From NCBI RefSeq assembly GCF_000003815.2, contig NC_049980.1:10243449-10307448 (forward strand): a stretch of DNA of 64,000 nucleotides, written 5' to 3'. This DNA is from Branchiostoma floridae. Taxonomy: Eukaryota; Chordata; Leptocardii; Amphioxiformes; Branchiostomatidae. A program made the position numbers and the translations under genes. Numbering within the stretch: the first letter of the stretch is position 1; each line of letters begins with the position of its first letter. The notes under the pieces are model-generated. The model searched no databases. It saw nothing but the letters and a program-made list of their open reading frames with translations, and had not been told where the DNA came from. This document shows positions 1 through 12,004 of this stretch, piece after piece.

Positions 1-690
1 TACTTTATTTGAGTTTTTCCATTTTACCTTTCAGTCCCAAAGATCTGTCTAAGTCTTTTCCAAAATCAGGGGTGCGTACTTTAATTGGGGTGCGTACTTT
101 ATTCGAGAATATACGGTAGTTCTTTTTGTTAAAATGGCAATATATTCGTGTGTGATTGATACAACACATGTTGGTGTGTATCTGCATACAAGATGAAAGG
201 GCAAAGTCCTTTATTTTTGTATCTAATTAGAGTAGTATAAACCTCGGAGATGCAATGTCTAGTCACATTTTGGAAAAAGAAAATAAGAGGTCAATATAAC
301 CAGGACTGTTACCGGAGATACTGAATTTAACATCGCCCAGTATATGATGCATGATCAAAAATATCAACTAAACTACCCGATAAGCGCACCTCAGAGAAGA
401 CGGTACAAGATATATCTATTGTTTTACGCTTTGTCAATAAACAGGAAACATTGTAGCCGTTAAAACTTAGTACTAATTTTTAAGGTAGGCATGAAAAAGT
501 TCCGGGTTATAATGTTCTGATTCGCTGCTATTGCTTTTAGCGTTGTTAGGTTGCAATATACCCATCGTAAAATAGATCCTTTTTGGTTACATTTCAATCC
601 CCGTTTTGAAAGCTGTGACTATATCGTCCCCGCTTGGATAGTTAAAACAAACAAAACGGGCGGTCCCTGGCCGTCGTCTGGACATCGTCT
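1..690. other. Intergenic, no gene recognised
   Basis: No coding exon with convincing splice sites was found. The first 110 bases contain two close direct copies of GGTGCGTACTTTA, about 22 bases apart, which look like a remnant of a dispersed repeat. The short frame reading leftward through it is explained by this repeat and is not called as a gene. Confidence 0.4.
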
Positions 691-770
691 TGGGATTGGT
701 CACCGTGCTGACGTCAGTCTGTAAACATTGACAAATAGGAACTGCACAAGTACATTTTCCAACCAATGGC
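690..770 (+). promoter_or_regulatory. Candidate promoter with CRE and CCAAT boxes
   Basis: A perfect palindromic cAMP-response element TGACGTCA lies at 709-716. It is flanked by an inverted CCAAT (ATTGG, about 695) and a forward CCAAT (about 761). This spacing is typical of TATA-less animal promoters. It sits 70-130 bases upstream of a candidate start codon at 838. The motifs are seen directly; promoter function is inferred. Confidence 0.35.
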
Positions 771-837
771 AGCCCTCAGAATAGCGTCAGTTTGCTTCCC
801 ACTAAAGATCGATCACTGACTATCTAGTCAGGCGGAG

Positions 838-3800
838 ATGGCGCGGCGGACAAGGTCGGCCGAGTTAGACGCGGCGTTTCAACTGGACAGTGAACATGCA
901 CAAGCGACTCAATTTCGGTGAGAGTACCTTGCTAATGATAGCATGTATTATGTGTATAATAGATACGTCACAAGTTGTTAAGAGTGACTAGAGCTAAATA
1001 AACCGAGAGCGTTACGATGTGAATCGTACCAGGTGGATTTTGGGACTGTGTGCTTGGGTTGAGTAACACTGCCAACCTTAATCTCGTGGGCCCAAATCTT
1101 ACCCCAAACCGCCCGAGACCTTGGTCTTCAAAAAGTCCGCCAACATCACGTTTCGGCAAGATAAAATATGAGTCCCATATTAACGGCATTATAGTTTTGG
1201 CATTTTTACAGCGTATTGTTGTGTAGGAATTAGTCTTCATCTGTGACCTTGTTTCGCCAGAGTTTTTTGATTTTGTTTAGAGAATATCTTTCAACGTGGA
1301 AACTTCTTGGCAGTTTGTTACTCATACCACATGTTGTTTACGGCACAACCAGGCACAACCCTTTTGTTTTTGATCGGCCGAAGATATCAGCGCTCCATGA
1401 GGCCCTCCTGTGGAATTCCATTCGCCACCTTGCCGCCGCCGAACAACAAACGCTTCTGTTTCTCGTGGTCATATTCATCTGTTTCCCGTGGTCTTAAAGT
1501 AAAAGATACGATTTGTTACCGGGGTCCCCGTTCTCAAGCATCTTTTTCTCTGCGTTTCACTCACCCTTTATCGTCTGTGGACTAGTACAGTCAAGCACGT
1601 ATCCACAGTTCTATAGTAATACTGCTGAGCACGAGTCGTCAATTAACCGACGATTGCCGGAACTGCCATACTCCCATCCGTCCTCCGATCGCCCGCCGTC
1701 TTATCACTCTGACTGTAGCCAAAACGGTACCGGTAATCTGATCACCCATTGTCCTCCAAGCAGTTTAATAGCGGTGAGCGTACATGTGACTTATTTCATT
1801 CTGTCTTATTACAGGCTGGTGATGATATAGCCGTTGTATACAGGATGCTTTTCCAATCACCTTTACCACCCTTCCACACGTAGAAGTTGGATATCTCTTG
1901 CAAATGCAACCGTTTTACTTGTATGATGGACGAAATATTCTGTATACTGGTTTACGCAACCCGACGTAACAGTGTACTGCATTTTAGACCCGATAGCCGT
2001 CGCTTGTGGCTTTTAAGCCGACATGTATATTGATATTTTGATGTGCCTTCGATCATGCGAAGCCAAGCCGAGAAAGAATATTTTGTGTCATTATTTCTTA
2101 TTCACGGTGGTACATTTTATTTCTGAAACTTCTTTAATGATTCAAAACTCGGGCTACACCAAAAGGTAAATGATAATGCACTTTTGTGCCCTTTGGTTAT
2201 AAGAGAAATAGACCTCATCGGTCAAAGTAACAGCACGTTAGCATCACGAGTATTGTTGTCTGGCTGCACAAGCGTTATCGCTGGTGCAATGAGACGAGTG
2301 GGAAGAGTCTTCGCCATGCATTCGGTACGTCGTAAGTTCGATCCCCGGCCAATATGGTATGACGTGTTAAATGGTCGTGCTAATTTCTCAGCTTAGCACT
2401 CAGCATTCGGGAAAGAGTATGTAATTTGAACACACACCACAGCCAGTGTCCTGCCCCCCTGCTGTGTAATTGCATTTGTTTGGCCCAGGGTTACTCCAAG
2501 AACATGGGCGCCGCCCTATGCACCATGGAGCGGGAAGGACTTTGACTTGACATGACAATATAAGCGCTGTAATTCAATATGTATCACTTTTGCTATAAAT
2601 TATATCTGAATTACTTTGATGCCTTACATCACTACCGACGGCCTGTAACTAACAGAAAACAACACTTTACCGATCCAGACATACAAAAGTTGCTAAGTTA
2701 GTATCACTATTGCAAAAATACTTCATATCAATCCTTTCTCACAATCTGTCCCCACAGGTGAACGCCGGCATGACAACCCCCAGGTTACAGGAAGAATCGA
2801 CTGACAAGTACACCCCTTTGTCGCGATGGTTTGGTAACCAAATGAACATCACAGCAATAAGAAAAAAAGGGATTCAAGCGTCACACGACCATACAAAATG
2901 AAATAACAGAAAGATATGAAATAAAAACCTTCAAACGAAACAAAACAATCCTCATACATACACGACATCATTACGCCGAATGGTCAAACAAAAATATAAC
3001 TGACCCACAATTCTACCCTAACGATACATAATATCGGGTATTTTGTTAAAAAAATGTAATGTGCTTTATACTTGATGGTGAAACGAGTATTAAAACATGA
3101 AATCCTGGTTTATAACATCGGTCACGTCATCTTATTATACGCCATACCCAAAGCAGACTAAAGTCACACACAAAAACAAATTCCCTAGGGAATACCCGTA
3201 GAAAATACCCGTAGAAAAAAATACCCGTAGAAAAATTCCTCGCATGCCTGCGGAATTCCTAGAATTCCTGTCAAACGGTCGCACACTATAAACATTAGGC
3301 TCGCCCCTGAGGCGTCGCCAAAAAAACGTAAAATACACTCCGCCGCTTGGACAACACACGTCGGTAACAGCCATTCCGGCTCAGCTTTAGCGTCAAACTA
3401 GGTCAAAGGGCGTCTGAACTGCGGCCGACTCGTTGAAGTCGAAGCCGCTCTGTTTTGTTGATACTACGAACCCGAAAATATTTCGAGCTATTATAATGGC
3501 CGAAATGAGACATTTTAAGCCGTCACAAACATGGGATTTATGACCTTTGGAAAACGTCACAGTTAAGAGGGCCACTAGTGGTCGGAAGAAATGTGACATT
3601 CGGAGCAGAAACAAACATGTCGCAGTTTTAAGAGTTGAATAGCCCCACCCGTGGCGTTCTAATAGACACCGCCCACCGCACTGCTATTTGCTTGTTAGCG
3701 AGCACATCTGCAAATGCAGCCGGGAGAAAATCTGGAGAAGCCACAACGGCCGGAAGAAGCCAGGGATAAACCTGTAAGCGCGACCTGAAAGGAATTTCAA

Positions 3801-6800
3801 TTTATCAGCGCTGTTGAGATGTGGGATGGATCTGCGGGCGCTACTGGGCGTGCGTCACGTACTCTCCAAGCAGAGGTTAGGCTCCGGCTGTTTTTTTGAC
3901 GTTTTTATCGGTTTTTATCTCGCAAAACACCAAGAAGATTGTACAAAATTGAAAGCCCGATAAAAACGCCTAAAAACATTTAAAAAAAAAACAGCCGGAG
4001 CCTAACCTCTACTTGGAGAGTATGCGTCGTCTTGGTTAACACGGTGAAGTTACGTTTCCCCAAGCTGATTGACATGGGAACAATTCGTATGGTAGATCTA
4101 TAGTTTTGTACAGCGCCGACTTCGGAAATGCTTGACTTTGACATGTCAGCAATTATATGAAGGACCTACACGGCCAGGTGTACCACAACTTTTTGCGGAA
4201 TTCAAGTGTTGCCAAAATGAAATCACGACCTGACAGCACGAGCAGCGTGGGAACTTTTCGTACGGTAAGGTCAATAGTGTAACGTTACATACCTTTAGGA
4301 TTAAAAAAACATACTATAGAATTATTGTGCATGAAATTTCAGGCATTACCTTGTTTATTGTTCTTGTTAGTATTCGTACATAGTGACCAGTCAGGAATGA
4401 TTCAAAGTCTGTGTAAGAAAAATAACCTGAAAGTTTCGGCGGCAGGGACCTAAAGTAAGTGGACCCGCCCGACTGCAGGAGAGCGATTGACATTGGGGCC
4501 ATTTGCAAGCGTCGGAACAACATTACAGAGGCGGTTTGATGAGGATTGACGACATGGAGAAAATCAACTCAGAAAACATACATAGGATTTTCTAGCCATA
4601 ATTTCGTACGTAATTGATTAAGATTTGACGCGTCTTATTGTAGTTTCCCGACACGAGCACAATACATGTACAAAATGTATTATCAAAAAGTGTTGTGTCA
4701 AAATTAATTAATTTCGTTCTGAAAATAGTTCTTCAGGGTTGGGTCTTCAGCCTTTATCTCAACGTTTCATTACCAAAATATTTCAGTTAACTATAGAAAC
4801 TAAAAGAAAGCGATACAATTGGACTCGAAGCTAACAAATTAGCAAATGCATAGAAATCAAATTTACTTCATTCTTACTCTGAGTGAAATAAGAAAGAGCT
4901 TTTTCTTTTCAAAATGATAAATTTCTGACATGAATTGCCAGATTTCTGGCCAGATTTCTGACATGATTTCTGACATGAATTGACAGCAACGTACTATCTA
5001 TTTTGTTCCTAATGTACTAGATCTATGGGATAAATCAATCTTCTTAGATTGAGACATTTGAGATGAAATAATGCCCTTGCTAAACACGTCCGTTTTGGGC
5101 CCACAACATTGTAGTTTTATTGCAAAAATAGTTTTCTTGACAGCTCTGTGATGAATACGTAGTTCAAAGTAGATTTCTTTCACATCACATGTGATACGTA
5201 ACCAGGTCTTTATCATGGTAGACTGAACAAATGTTTGTCTTTCTGTTTACTTTTTCTCCGATTTCTGTGGCCTTCTAACCTAACGTGTCAGCGGGAAAAC
5301 GCTTCAGTTTTTTCTCCAAACCTTTCTAGCACTCAGTAGCAGCTCGACTTTTGTCGATCGATGACTCTTTCTTGTTCAGTTTTTTGTACAATACAACATG
5401 AAACGGTGTTAAGTTTTTTGTGGTCAAATATAAATGGGTTTAATATCATATTTTTCAATCATACGATCATCATAGAATCCTAACACATGTCACAGAGACG
5501 CCAGTGTACGGGAGAGCACATATGGGGATTCATTCTCTCCTTCAGCGGTACTCTGCGGTCTTCACAGCGGGTACCGGTAGGAAATATGATCGAGCCTGAA
5601 TAAGGTCTTGATGAGGGAACGTGCGATAATTAACGAGGGTCTACTACAGAGCGGCCAAGACATCGGATAACTTACTAGTAATCATTGATTCCAATTTGTG
5701 TGACACAAATTTTGTGACATTACAGTGGGGCCATGGAATTCATGATTTTCCGTCTTGAGCGAGACCAGGCCATGTTAAAATCTTTTCAACCTATGCAAAA
5801 TCATTAAAAAAATGGGATCCGACCCCCGCGACGCACCAGACCTCCAAACCATGTAAACGTACTGTCCCTTGATCGCTTCGCACAGATGTGAACCAAGTCA
5901 ACGAGGTCTACTCTCCAAGCAGAGGTTGAGTCGCGGAGATGTAGTAGTAGCTGGAAAAAATTATTACCGGGGCGCTCCTCTTAGAGCCTCACGTAAAGAA
6001 TTACTCGCTAAGCGTTGGAGCCATACACATGTAGAGGGAGAAGTTTACAAGCAATGAATATTCACTTTCCGAACATTATCCAAACATTCATATTGGTTTA
6101 TATGATAATCTTTCTACGCAATTTTTAGGAGGGTACAAAATTTTGGAATTTCCGTGGCCACAAGCTGTTCGTGAAACATTTCAGCAATGCCCATCGAACC
6201 CACAAATTTCTGTCAGATAATGCAGGATGACATGTGGAATAACTTAAATGACCTCTTCCCGCCATACATGTATTCATGTATATCGAACCACCAAATTGCT
6301 TGAGCCAGTGGCATGCGTTTCTGTCATGTGTTATTATGGGTTACGTACGTGAGCACACCCAGGACAGAAATACCCAGTATGTGTTCCCCAGTTCTCCCAT
6401 CGAAAGTATGGAATCTACAGCAAGCTGTTGACCCGGTGCACGAAGGAAATTGGTGCCGTGGAAATATGCCCTCCCCCTTCCCCGTTATAACCAAAGAAAT
6501 TAAAATCTCACTGGTTCGTAGATGATCCTGGGTAGTTGGAACCAGTCGTCATCTTGTTTCCTTGATCACAAATGTCCACGCACCGGCCGCTGTAGTAGTT
6601 TCTTTGTACTCCAATGGTAAACGAGTGCAGATTTCCCCGCCGTCATTCCGTACGTACCGACAGTCGACTGTACCTACCTACCCGTTTCCCGCCACTCCGT
6701 CATATGGCGTGAAGTCCCCAAGGGGGAGACAAAAACACGTAGAAGACAAGACACAGGAAGAAGGTTCTTCTGGTCGCTGAAATTGCTCCAAGCTGTGCAC

Positions 6801-8134
6801 ACTCCAAGCAGATGTAGCGATGGGATTATTTTGAGCAATGACAGGAGGGATTAGGAAAAAGGGGCACACCTCCAGGATATCTAAAACATACAGAACATCG
6901 CTGTTCCTCTTTATTGATTTTAGAAATATTTTCAAAGACCTTCATAATGTCTCTGTATTAACTTCTTATTTTAACCCCACAGAAAGACGGAGTTGAGAAA
7001 GCTCAGGGGTACATTTTGCAAGTTAACATGCTGCCTGGACATAAACGATAAAGGCAACACTCTACCGAACGAGATCTGGAGAAGATCAAACTAGCCAATG
7101 TTCAAATCTTCACGTTCCCCTTTTTAGAACGTCTTTGGCCAAAATGAGACAGATCATCAACATTTGGAATGCTCTTCCCCTCCTCTCTCAAGAATTCTAC
7201 TTCTGTAACATTTAAACGTAAGCTAAGAAGCCATATACTATCAACCCCAGCACTTCTAAGTCTCTTATTCATAGTTAGGGTTTCAGTTAGCCTTAACATT
7301 TTATACCTGAACAATTATTTACAGTACTAAATGTCTGTTGTTATTTCTAGTGGATACTTCACAATTGTTGTCAATCTTTTATTTATCTTATATATTCTCA
7401 TCATCATCATCACACTTTTATGTATTTGAATAAGTATTAGTTTAGTTAGTGGAGGTGGGCTCTGTACAAGCCATGCAGGATTCTCCCCCCCTCCGGCACC
7501 GTTTATTTATTTTTTTGTTCTTTATGTGCTAAATAACCAAACAAACAAAGATGTGTTTCCGTAACGGCCGATCACGGTTTGCAGAAATCAGTACTTGTCT
7601 GTAAATGTGAATGAAATTAATCCACGACTAAAGAACTCACTTTCGTCGCTATATACGAAGGGTCTGTTTGAAATGAACTGTTTAATATTTCGTCTTCCAA
7701 CTTGCCACACATATACTTCAAAAGTTATTTCGCGCATAGCTTATAATACAACCCTTTCTCTATTTTCAAATGCGTGAGCAGTAATTCTAATTTTTGTGGA
7801 GCATGATTCAAAAGTAACTTTTTAAATAGGGTTTAACGCTATAACCTTCTAAATGGGTTTCTGAATAGGTTCCCGTTGCATATACTTCATTACAAGTCTT
7901 ATAGAACGTTAAAGTACACGTATCAAAACAAAACTTATTGCAGGAAAGTTTGACTATACATATCAGACACTTCTTGTCCTTGCCAAAATATTGGTCAACT
8001 CAGAGTTCAGAAACTGGCGTCCACCACTCTGGAGTCAGATATCCACGATAGACGCAGAAACAATCCAAACACACCTCTCCGCACAAGGCCGTAGGAAGCG
8101 TCACAAAAGCTGCTACCGCCTGTTCCCTACATGA
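838..8134 (+). CDS. Candidate four-exon gene, unknown product
   Basis: Product not recognised. Possible exons are 838-917, 1617-1773, 2758-2833 and 7944-8134, giving about 167 codons with consistent phases. Exon 1 starts MARRTRSAELDAAF in good context (GAGATGG) and ends at a strong GTGAGA donor. Exon 2 ends at GCG/GTGAGC and would carry a proline/serine-rich stretch with PPSY, but its acceptor (TATAG) is weak. Exon 3 follows CCCCACAG. The last exon follows TTATTGCAG, is open for 62 codons (VLAKILVNSEF, RNWRPPLWSQ) and ends in a basic tail (RRKRHK) before TGA. An AATAAA at about 8513 could end the transcript. The last exon is the most convincing part; exon 2 could be read in another frame. The introns hold MITEs and a SINE. 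It may instead be several unrelated fragments. Confidence 0.3.
2275..2545 (+). repeat. tRNA-derived SINE
   Basis: A pol III B box (AGTTCGATCCCCGG, about 2333-2346) is followed by a body containing TATGGTATGACGTGTTAAA and GCTTAGCACTCAGCATT. That body resembles a SINE type widespread in marine invertebrates. The frame of about 70 codons across it is explained by the SINE and is not called. The A box is degenerate and the boundaries are approximate. Confidence 0.5.
3193..3236. repeat. Short tandem repeat, ATACCCGTAGAAAA unit
   Basis: Three successive copies of ATACCCGTAGAAAA differ only in the length of the A run. This is a small local microsatellite-like duplication with no visible role. Confidence 0.7.
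3860..4022. mobile_element. MITE with long terminal inverted repeats, TA flanks
   Basis: A compact non-autonomous element of about 163 bp. The left end reads CTCTCCAAGCAGAGGTTAGG and continues through GCTCCGGCTGTTTTTT. The right end is the near-exact reverse complement, so the whole unit can fold into a hairpin. TA dinucleotides lie at both edges, consistent with a Tc1/mariner-type target duplication. It is the most complete copy in this window of a TIR family whose core (CTCCAAGCAGAGGTT) recurs at about a dozen places. Confidence 0.75.
5909..5990 (+). mobile_element. Solo left end of the CTCCAAGCAGAGGTT family
   Basis: The sequence begins TACTCTCCAAGCAGAGGTT and continues GAGTCGCGGAGATGTAGTAG. 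The same subterminal words occur in the complete copy at 41092-41188. No matching right end was found nearby, so this looks like a truncated or half-deleted element. Confidence 0.6.
7105..7560 (+). mobile_element. 3' remnant of a non-LTR retrotransposon
   Basis: The forward strand encodes, with stops, a peptide like the end of a LINE reverse-transcriptase ORF (IINIWNALPLLSQEF, resembling the common 'WNxLP' motif). A non-coding tail follows, ending in A-rich AACAAACAAAG. It is decayed and cannot be functional. The clade cannot be assigned safely. Confidence 0.4.
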
Positions 8135-8594
8135 GAGAACTGTCGAACATGTATGAAAGAAGACTCACTCACTCCGGCGAGCTCGCTCGGAATCTCCACA
8201 TAACACTTTCTTATAGTAATTACATATAGACCTACATACATGAATGTGCCCCTAGGCACTTCTCAGTTCGGATGACTACCTGTGAAACATGTTCCTTAAA
8301 TATTGATGTCAAGGTTATATCGTCTGTACAGAGTTCTAGCCTAACTTCAATGCGTCCAGAGTCTTGAATGTTGCGTTATGTGAGCAGGTTTTGAACAACT
8401 GTTTCATGTTCACCACACACGTTCCTTGGTTTAGAGTGTTTTTCTGGTGTACATATGTAAATATCATCATAGTTCAGACTTGATAATGTCAAGTCTGCGA
8501 AATGTTATGTTCAATAAAGATTTCATTTGATACAATCTCAGCTTCATGGCTTCATAACGAACTTGGTCTATGAGTTGGTTGAAAATAGAGAATC

Positions 8595-8994
8595 AGCGCT
8601 CCATCGAACAGATTGAAGCAAAGTTTCTGCATTTTTTATTTGTTCAGCAACTAGCGCAAGATCATCTGCAAAGTCCAGATCAGTGAGATATTGGGCAGGA
8701 TATCTTTGACCCCTTCGTGCTTTGATTCCAATACCTTTGTTTGCATTTGTGTGTAGAGACTGTCTTAAAACATAATCGAGTACAAAATTTAATGAATAAA
8801 TATGGTGCTAAGGTATCACCCTGGAGAACTCCAGTAACTATCTCAAATGAACTAGTCTCGCCATCAGAAGTAATCACAGAGGCTATAGTATTTCTATACA
8901 AAGCCCTAATTGCATCTGCACAAAGCCCTAAGTGCACAACAAATATCAGTGACATGACAGGAGTTGAAGTCAGGACTTGTGGGTTCGGGGCCAA
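8595..8994 (-). pseudogene. Decayed non-LTR reverse transcriptase fragment
   Basis: The minus strand carries reverse-transcriptase palm motifs in order: GVLQGDTLAPYLF, then after a frameshift LDYVLRQSL, then the active-site box DLDFADDLALV. The frame breaks between the first and second motif (about 8790), so the product is disrupted. Upstream the peptide IRALYRNTIASV continues the palm. Endonuclease and C-terminal parts are missing. FADD is the catalytic signature seen in many non-LTR elements. Confidence 0.7.
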
Positions 8995-9019
8995 ACCGTG
9001 ACCCTGAAGTTATGATGCC

Positions 9020-9180
9020 ACACAGATGTTGAGAATCATTTAGAACTTGTTTGGACGTTTCATGACGCTTGTCGTTCATCTAATGTAATAACGAGGGCTA
9101 AAAGCTGTTGTGAAGATTGTAAACTTGGGTGTTTTATGTTAATTACGCGCACATTCGCCTTTGAAATCAAGACAAGATTG
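9020..9180. repeat. Dispersed repeat, copy 1 of 2
   Basis: This stretch is a diverged relative of 11535-11700. Shared order of words includes TGTTGA(G/A)AATC(A/G)TTTAGAA, a CACGCTTGTC-like word and CTTTGAAA. It lies next to the reverse-transcriptase fragment and may be part of the same retroelement or an older insertion. Confidence 0.45.
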
Positions 9181-9997
9181 ATTACAAGAAGCTCCGAGAT
9201 TTCAATGCACCTTATATCTGGGCAATGCCGCGAACTTATTGACCACCCCTCGCATGAGATACACGATCTCTCAACAAGCGGACAGCGATCGCCAACATCC
9301 ATCAGGGTCTGTGAAGGAACGTTCAACAATCGCAAAGGCCCCCTTTGCACTAGACGGCGACAGCGACAAAAATGGACTCGTGTGACCCTAAAATCTCAAT
9401 GAGCGCACCAGGGTCTTCACTAGATTCCGCCAAAGTAGCTTTTCAGGGGTTTCTGTGAGCGCGCACTGTGCACTCTGTCCTCAAATTCAGGTCGCAGCGA
9501 GGTAGCAGCGCGATCGGTGTCTGGAAGGAAAGAGTCCTTTGGACATATTGTTGGAAAGACGGCCTAGGCACCACTGAACAATGTGACCACATTTTGGTGG
9601 TCAGAAAGATATTCTCCCATTGACACAGCTTCAAAACATCCTGTCTGTAGTGACAACCACCTGTTCCCAAAGATCAGATGTTGTCGGTCTCAATATGGTT
9701 TTTGTAGCAATGTAGGTAGTTACCTTATCCTATTTCCAGTCAAAATGTATTCAGTCTTACAAAGCAAAAAGTGCTTTTGCTGACACGGAAAGACCCAGAA
9801 TCGCCCTGTGTCTCATGCAATTTTTAGTAAAGCTGGTATCTCACTGCCGCAGCTTCAGTGAAATACCCGATTTAGAATTTAAAAAATTACGATTGTACTC
9901 AGTAAACGTGTTGTTTAGTTAATAGACGTAAGTATATCGTTAATGCAACACACGTCCTCTCAACATAGTACTCTCAACACGAACAAAGGCAAACGCT

Positions 9998-10072
9998 AGC
10001 CTAGTATCCAGTCGTATTATAGCTCCCGAGTACTAGAGGAAAGAAGAGGGTCGGGAGCTATAATACGGCTGC
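9998..10072. mobile_element. Short palindromic element end (TATAGCTCCCGA family)
   Basis: Left arm GTCGTATTATAGCTCCCGA (about 10011-10029) pairs with right arm TCGGGAGCTATAATACGGC (about 10051-10069) around a short purine-rich loop. A relative of the left arm, preceded by CCTGGTATCCAGCC, occurs at 43556-43592. This suggests a MITE family with a strong hairpin tip. Confidence 0.6.
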
Positions 10073-10849
10073 GTGGACGTCAGGCTATGCAAAAGCATCC
10101 TGAACACATTTCAACATGTCAATCGCACATCTGAATGTAGCCACGTGCACAATGCCAAACAAATCGTGCGATGGCCGGTTTCAAATGACCGCTGGCGTTC
10201 AAACAACAGAACGAGGGATGATGAGATCAAAGTAGCAACCAGAGAACAGCGCGCACATATAGCCTTGGAAGGCTAAACTTCCCACTTGTCCAATGACCCA
10301 GCATCGCTCGTGTTTGTGTATGTATGTATGTACGTGCGCGCGTGTGTTTAAATTGTAAATATCAACACCATTCAGACTGCCATCTATTTGTATGTCTCTA
10401 TGTTGATAGGTCGATGTGTACAAAGAATCGAAAATCAACAGTGGAGTTAACGGCGCAATTCTTTGCAAAAAGTGTTGCCTTTTCATAGGAAAATGAAAGA
10501 ACCTTGGCGCCTGTAGCCACAGCAAGTAAAAGCGGTTTTGCCTCTATTTAATACCTTCCTAGAGATTTCTGTTTGTTTCTCCAATGGCCTTGTGATTGAC
10601 CAGAAAGAATTCTTAAGTAGGGGCTATGCCGCTATGGTATGCGTACCTGTATGTACATAAATATTTTGCTGGATGATTGATACCAGGCCATCACATGCCA
10701 GATGAATCAGAGGATTATGTTAAACTTTCAAATGTTGATTTAAGAAAAAATACGACTGACAATGTTATTTTATAGCTCTACACAGATACCGATAAACATT
10801 GTCTTGGCGTTATTATAGTTAACATGTGCTGCAACATTCATCACATTTG

Positions 10850-11296
10850 CTATCGATTCGCAACATTCTTGTTTGATTTGAATATCGTATACAAAGTAAA
10901 AGCCAAAAAAAACGTTAACATAAGGTGTGCTGTAAGGGTTATGACGATGAAAATGTTGACAACCGTTTCAGTATTGTTGTTTCCTTTGAACACGTCTATT
11001 ATCCTCAAGGCTAAATGATAAGACCCAACATGGTTTGTGAGTGTTTTTTGTTTAGATATTTCATATGATCTGTTGATGGTTTGAACGCTTGAAATAATCA
11101 CGCAAGTTTGGTTGCAACTGTACCACTTGACAGCCTTATCCTCAGTACCGGGGAATCTACAACATGTACATAATGCTTTGCTGGATGAAACATGTTCTGT
11201 TTTATCGGGTAAGATTAGAAGCCCACAATGTACGTCTTGGAAGAAAAATCTGGTGTTTTGACACTTTTCTGTTTGTACAGGGCACATCACAAGCAT
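10850..11296 (-). CDS. Candidate membrane protein exon, possible Ig-like fold
   Basis: An uninterrupted frame of 148 codons reads leftward. A likely acceptor (ACAAACAG) would open the exon at 11268. The peptide has a segment resembling an Ig V-set strand core (CCRFPGTEDKAVKWY), then YHLALRIIDVF, three N-glycosylation sequons (NQT, NRS, NNT), and a hydrophobic segment of about 25 residues (FIVITLTAHLMLTFFLAFTL) followed by a basic tail and stop. That order fits the membrane-proximal end of a type I receptor. The second Ig cysteine is not obvious and no partner exon was found, so it may be a chance frame or a relic. Confidence 0.22.
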   Translation of the reverse strand: MLVMCPVQTEKCQNTRFFFQDVHCGLLILPDKTEHVSSSKALCTCCRFPGTEDKAVKWYSCNQTCVIISSVQTINRSYEISKQKTLTNHVGSYHLALRIIDVFKGNNNTETVVNIFIVITLTAHLMLTFFLAFTLYTIFKSNKNVANR

Positions 11297-11534
11297 ACAA
11301 TGTTATTCCGTCTTTCAATTCAGACCATGCTGTGAATTGATACGAAACCAGAGAAAGACTGCAGTAAACCGAAATCTTCATACCGTCAAAAACAATGCAC
11401 GAAGACCTTTGTGATGTGATGTAAAAAGTGGTTTCCTGTTCTTTTTAAAACTTAAGTCAAAATTTGAAGCTCAAACGCAACTGAACGATGAGTTTTCTAC
11501 CCGTGGCTATGGTACACGATACTATAGCAAATCC

Positions 11535-11700
11535 ACATTTCCGCCATAAAAATGTTGAAAATCGTTTAGAAATTGTTCTGACATTTCACAACGCTTGTCT
11601 TAAATCAATGACTAGTACGGTCAGACAAATATTGTGTGAATATCGTAAACCTGTATGTTTTATAACAAGTTCAATAGCCTTTGAAACCATCACGCAAACC
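11535..11700. repeat. Dispersed repeat, copy 2 of 2
   Basis: Diverged relative of 9020-9180 in the same orientation (GTTGAAAATCGTTTAGAAAT, ACAACGCTTGTC, CCTTTGAAACC). The open frame of about 102 codons across it is not supported by splice sites or a known domain. Confidence 0.45.
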
Positions 11701-12004
11701 TGGGTCGACAATGCAACGCGCTGTATATATCCTTTCTGTTTCTTCAACCCGACTTCAACAAACACAGGTACGGTAGCTACATGTTGTATGTATTGACCTG
11801 GTATCGATATCTTGAGAGATAATGTTGCGATCGTGTTACCGAGTCGGAGTGCCGACGTTGATAATTGGACGATACTGCATCCCGTTTCTGGGTGTCAAGA
11901 CAGCCACATGCGTCTACTGTATCCATTGCTCTTGATCAAGCAATTTCAACAATCATGTAGATATAGACGAGTAGAAGGACGTTTATTGGCAGTTTCATAC
12001 CCGA

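Noticed and set aside
8140-8530. Region after the candidate gene's last exon as a coding exon
   Set aside because: Stops occur in all frames and it ends near AATAAA; better read as 3' UTR or retroelement tail.
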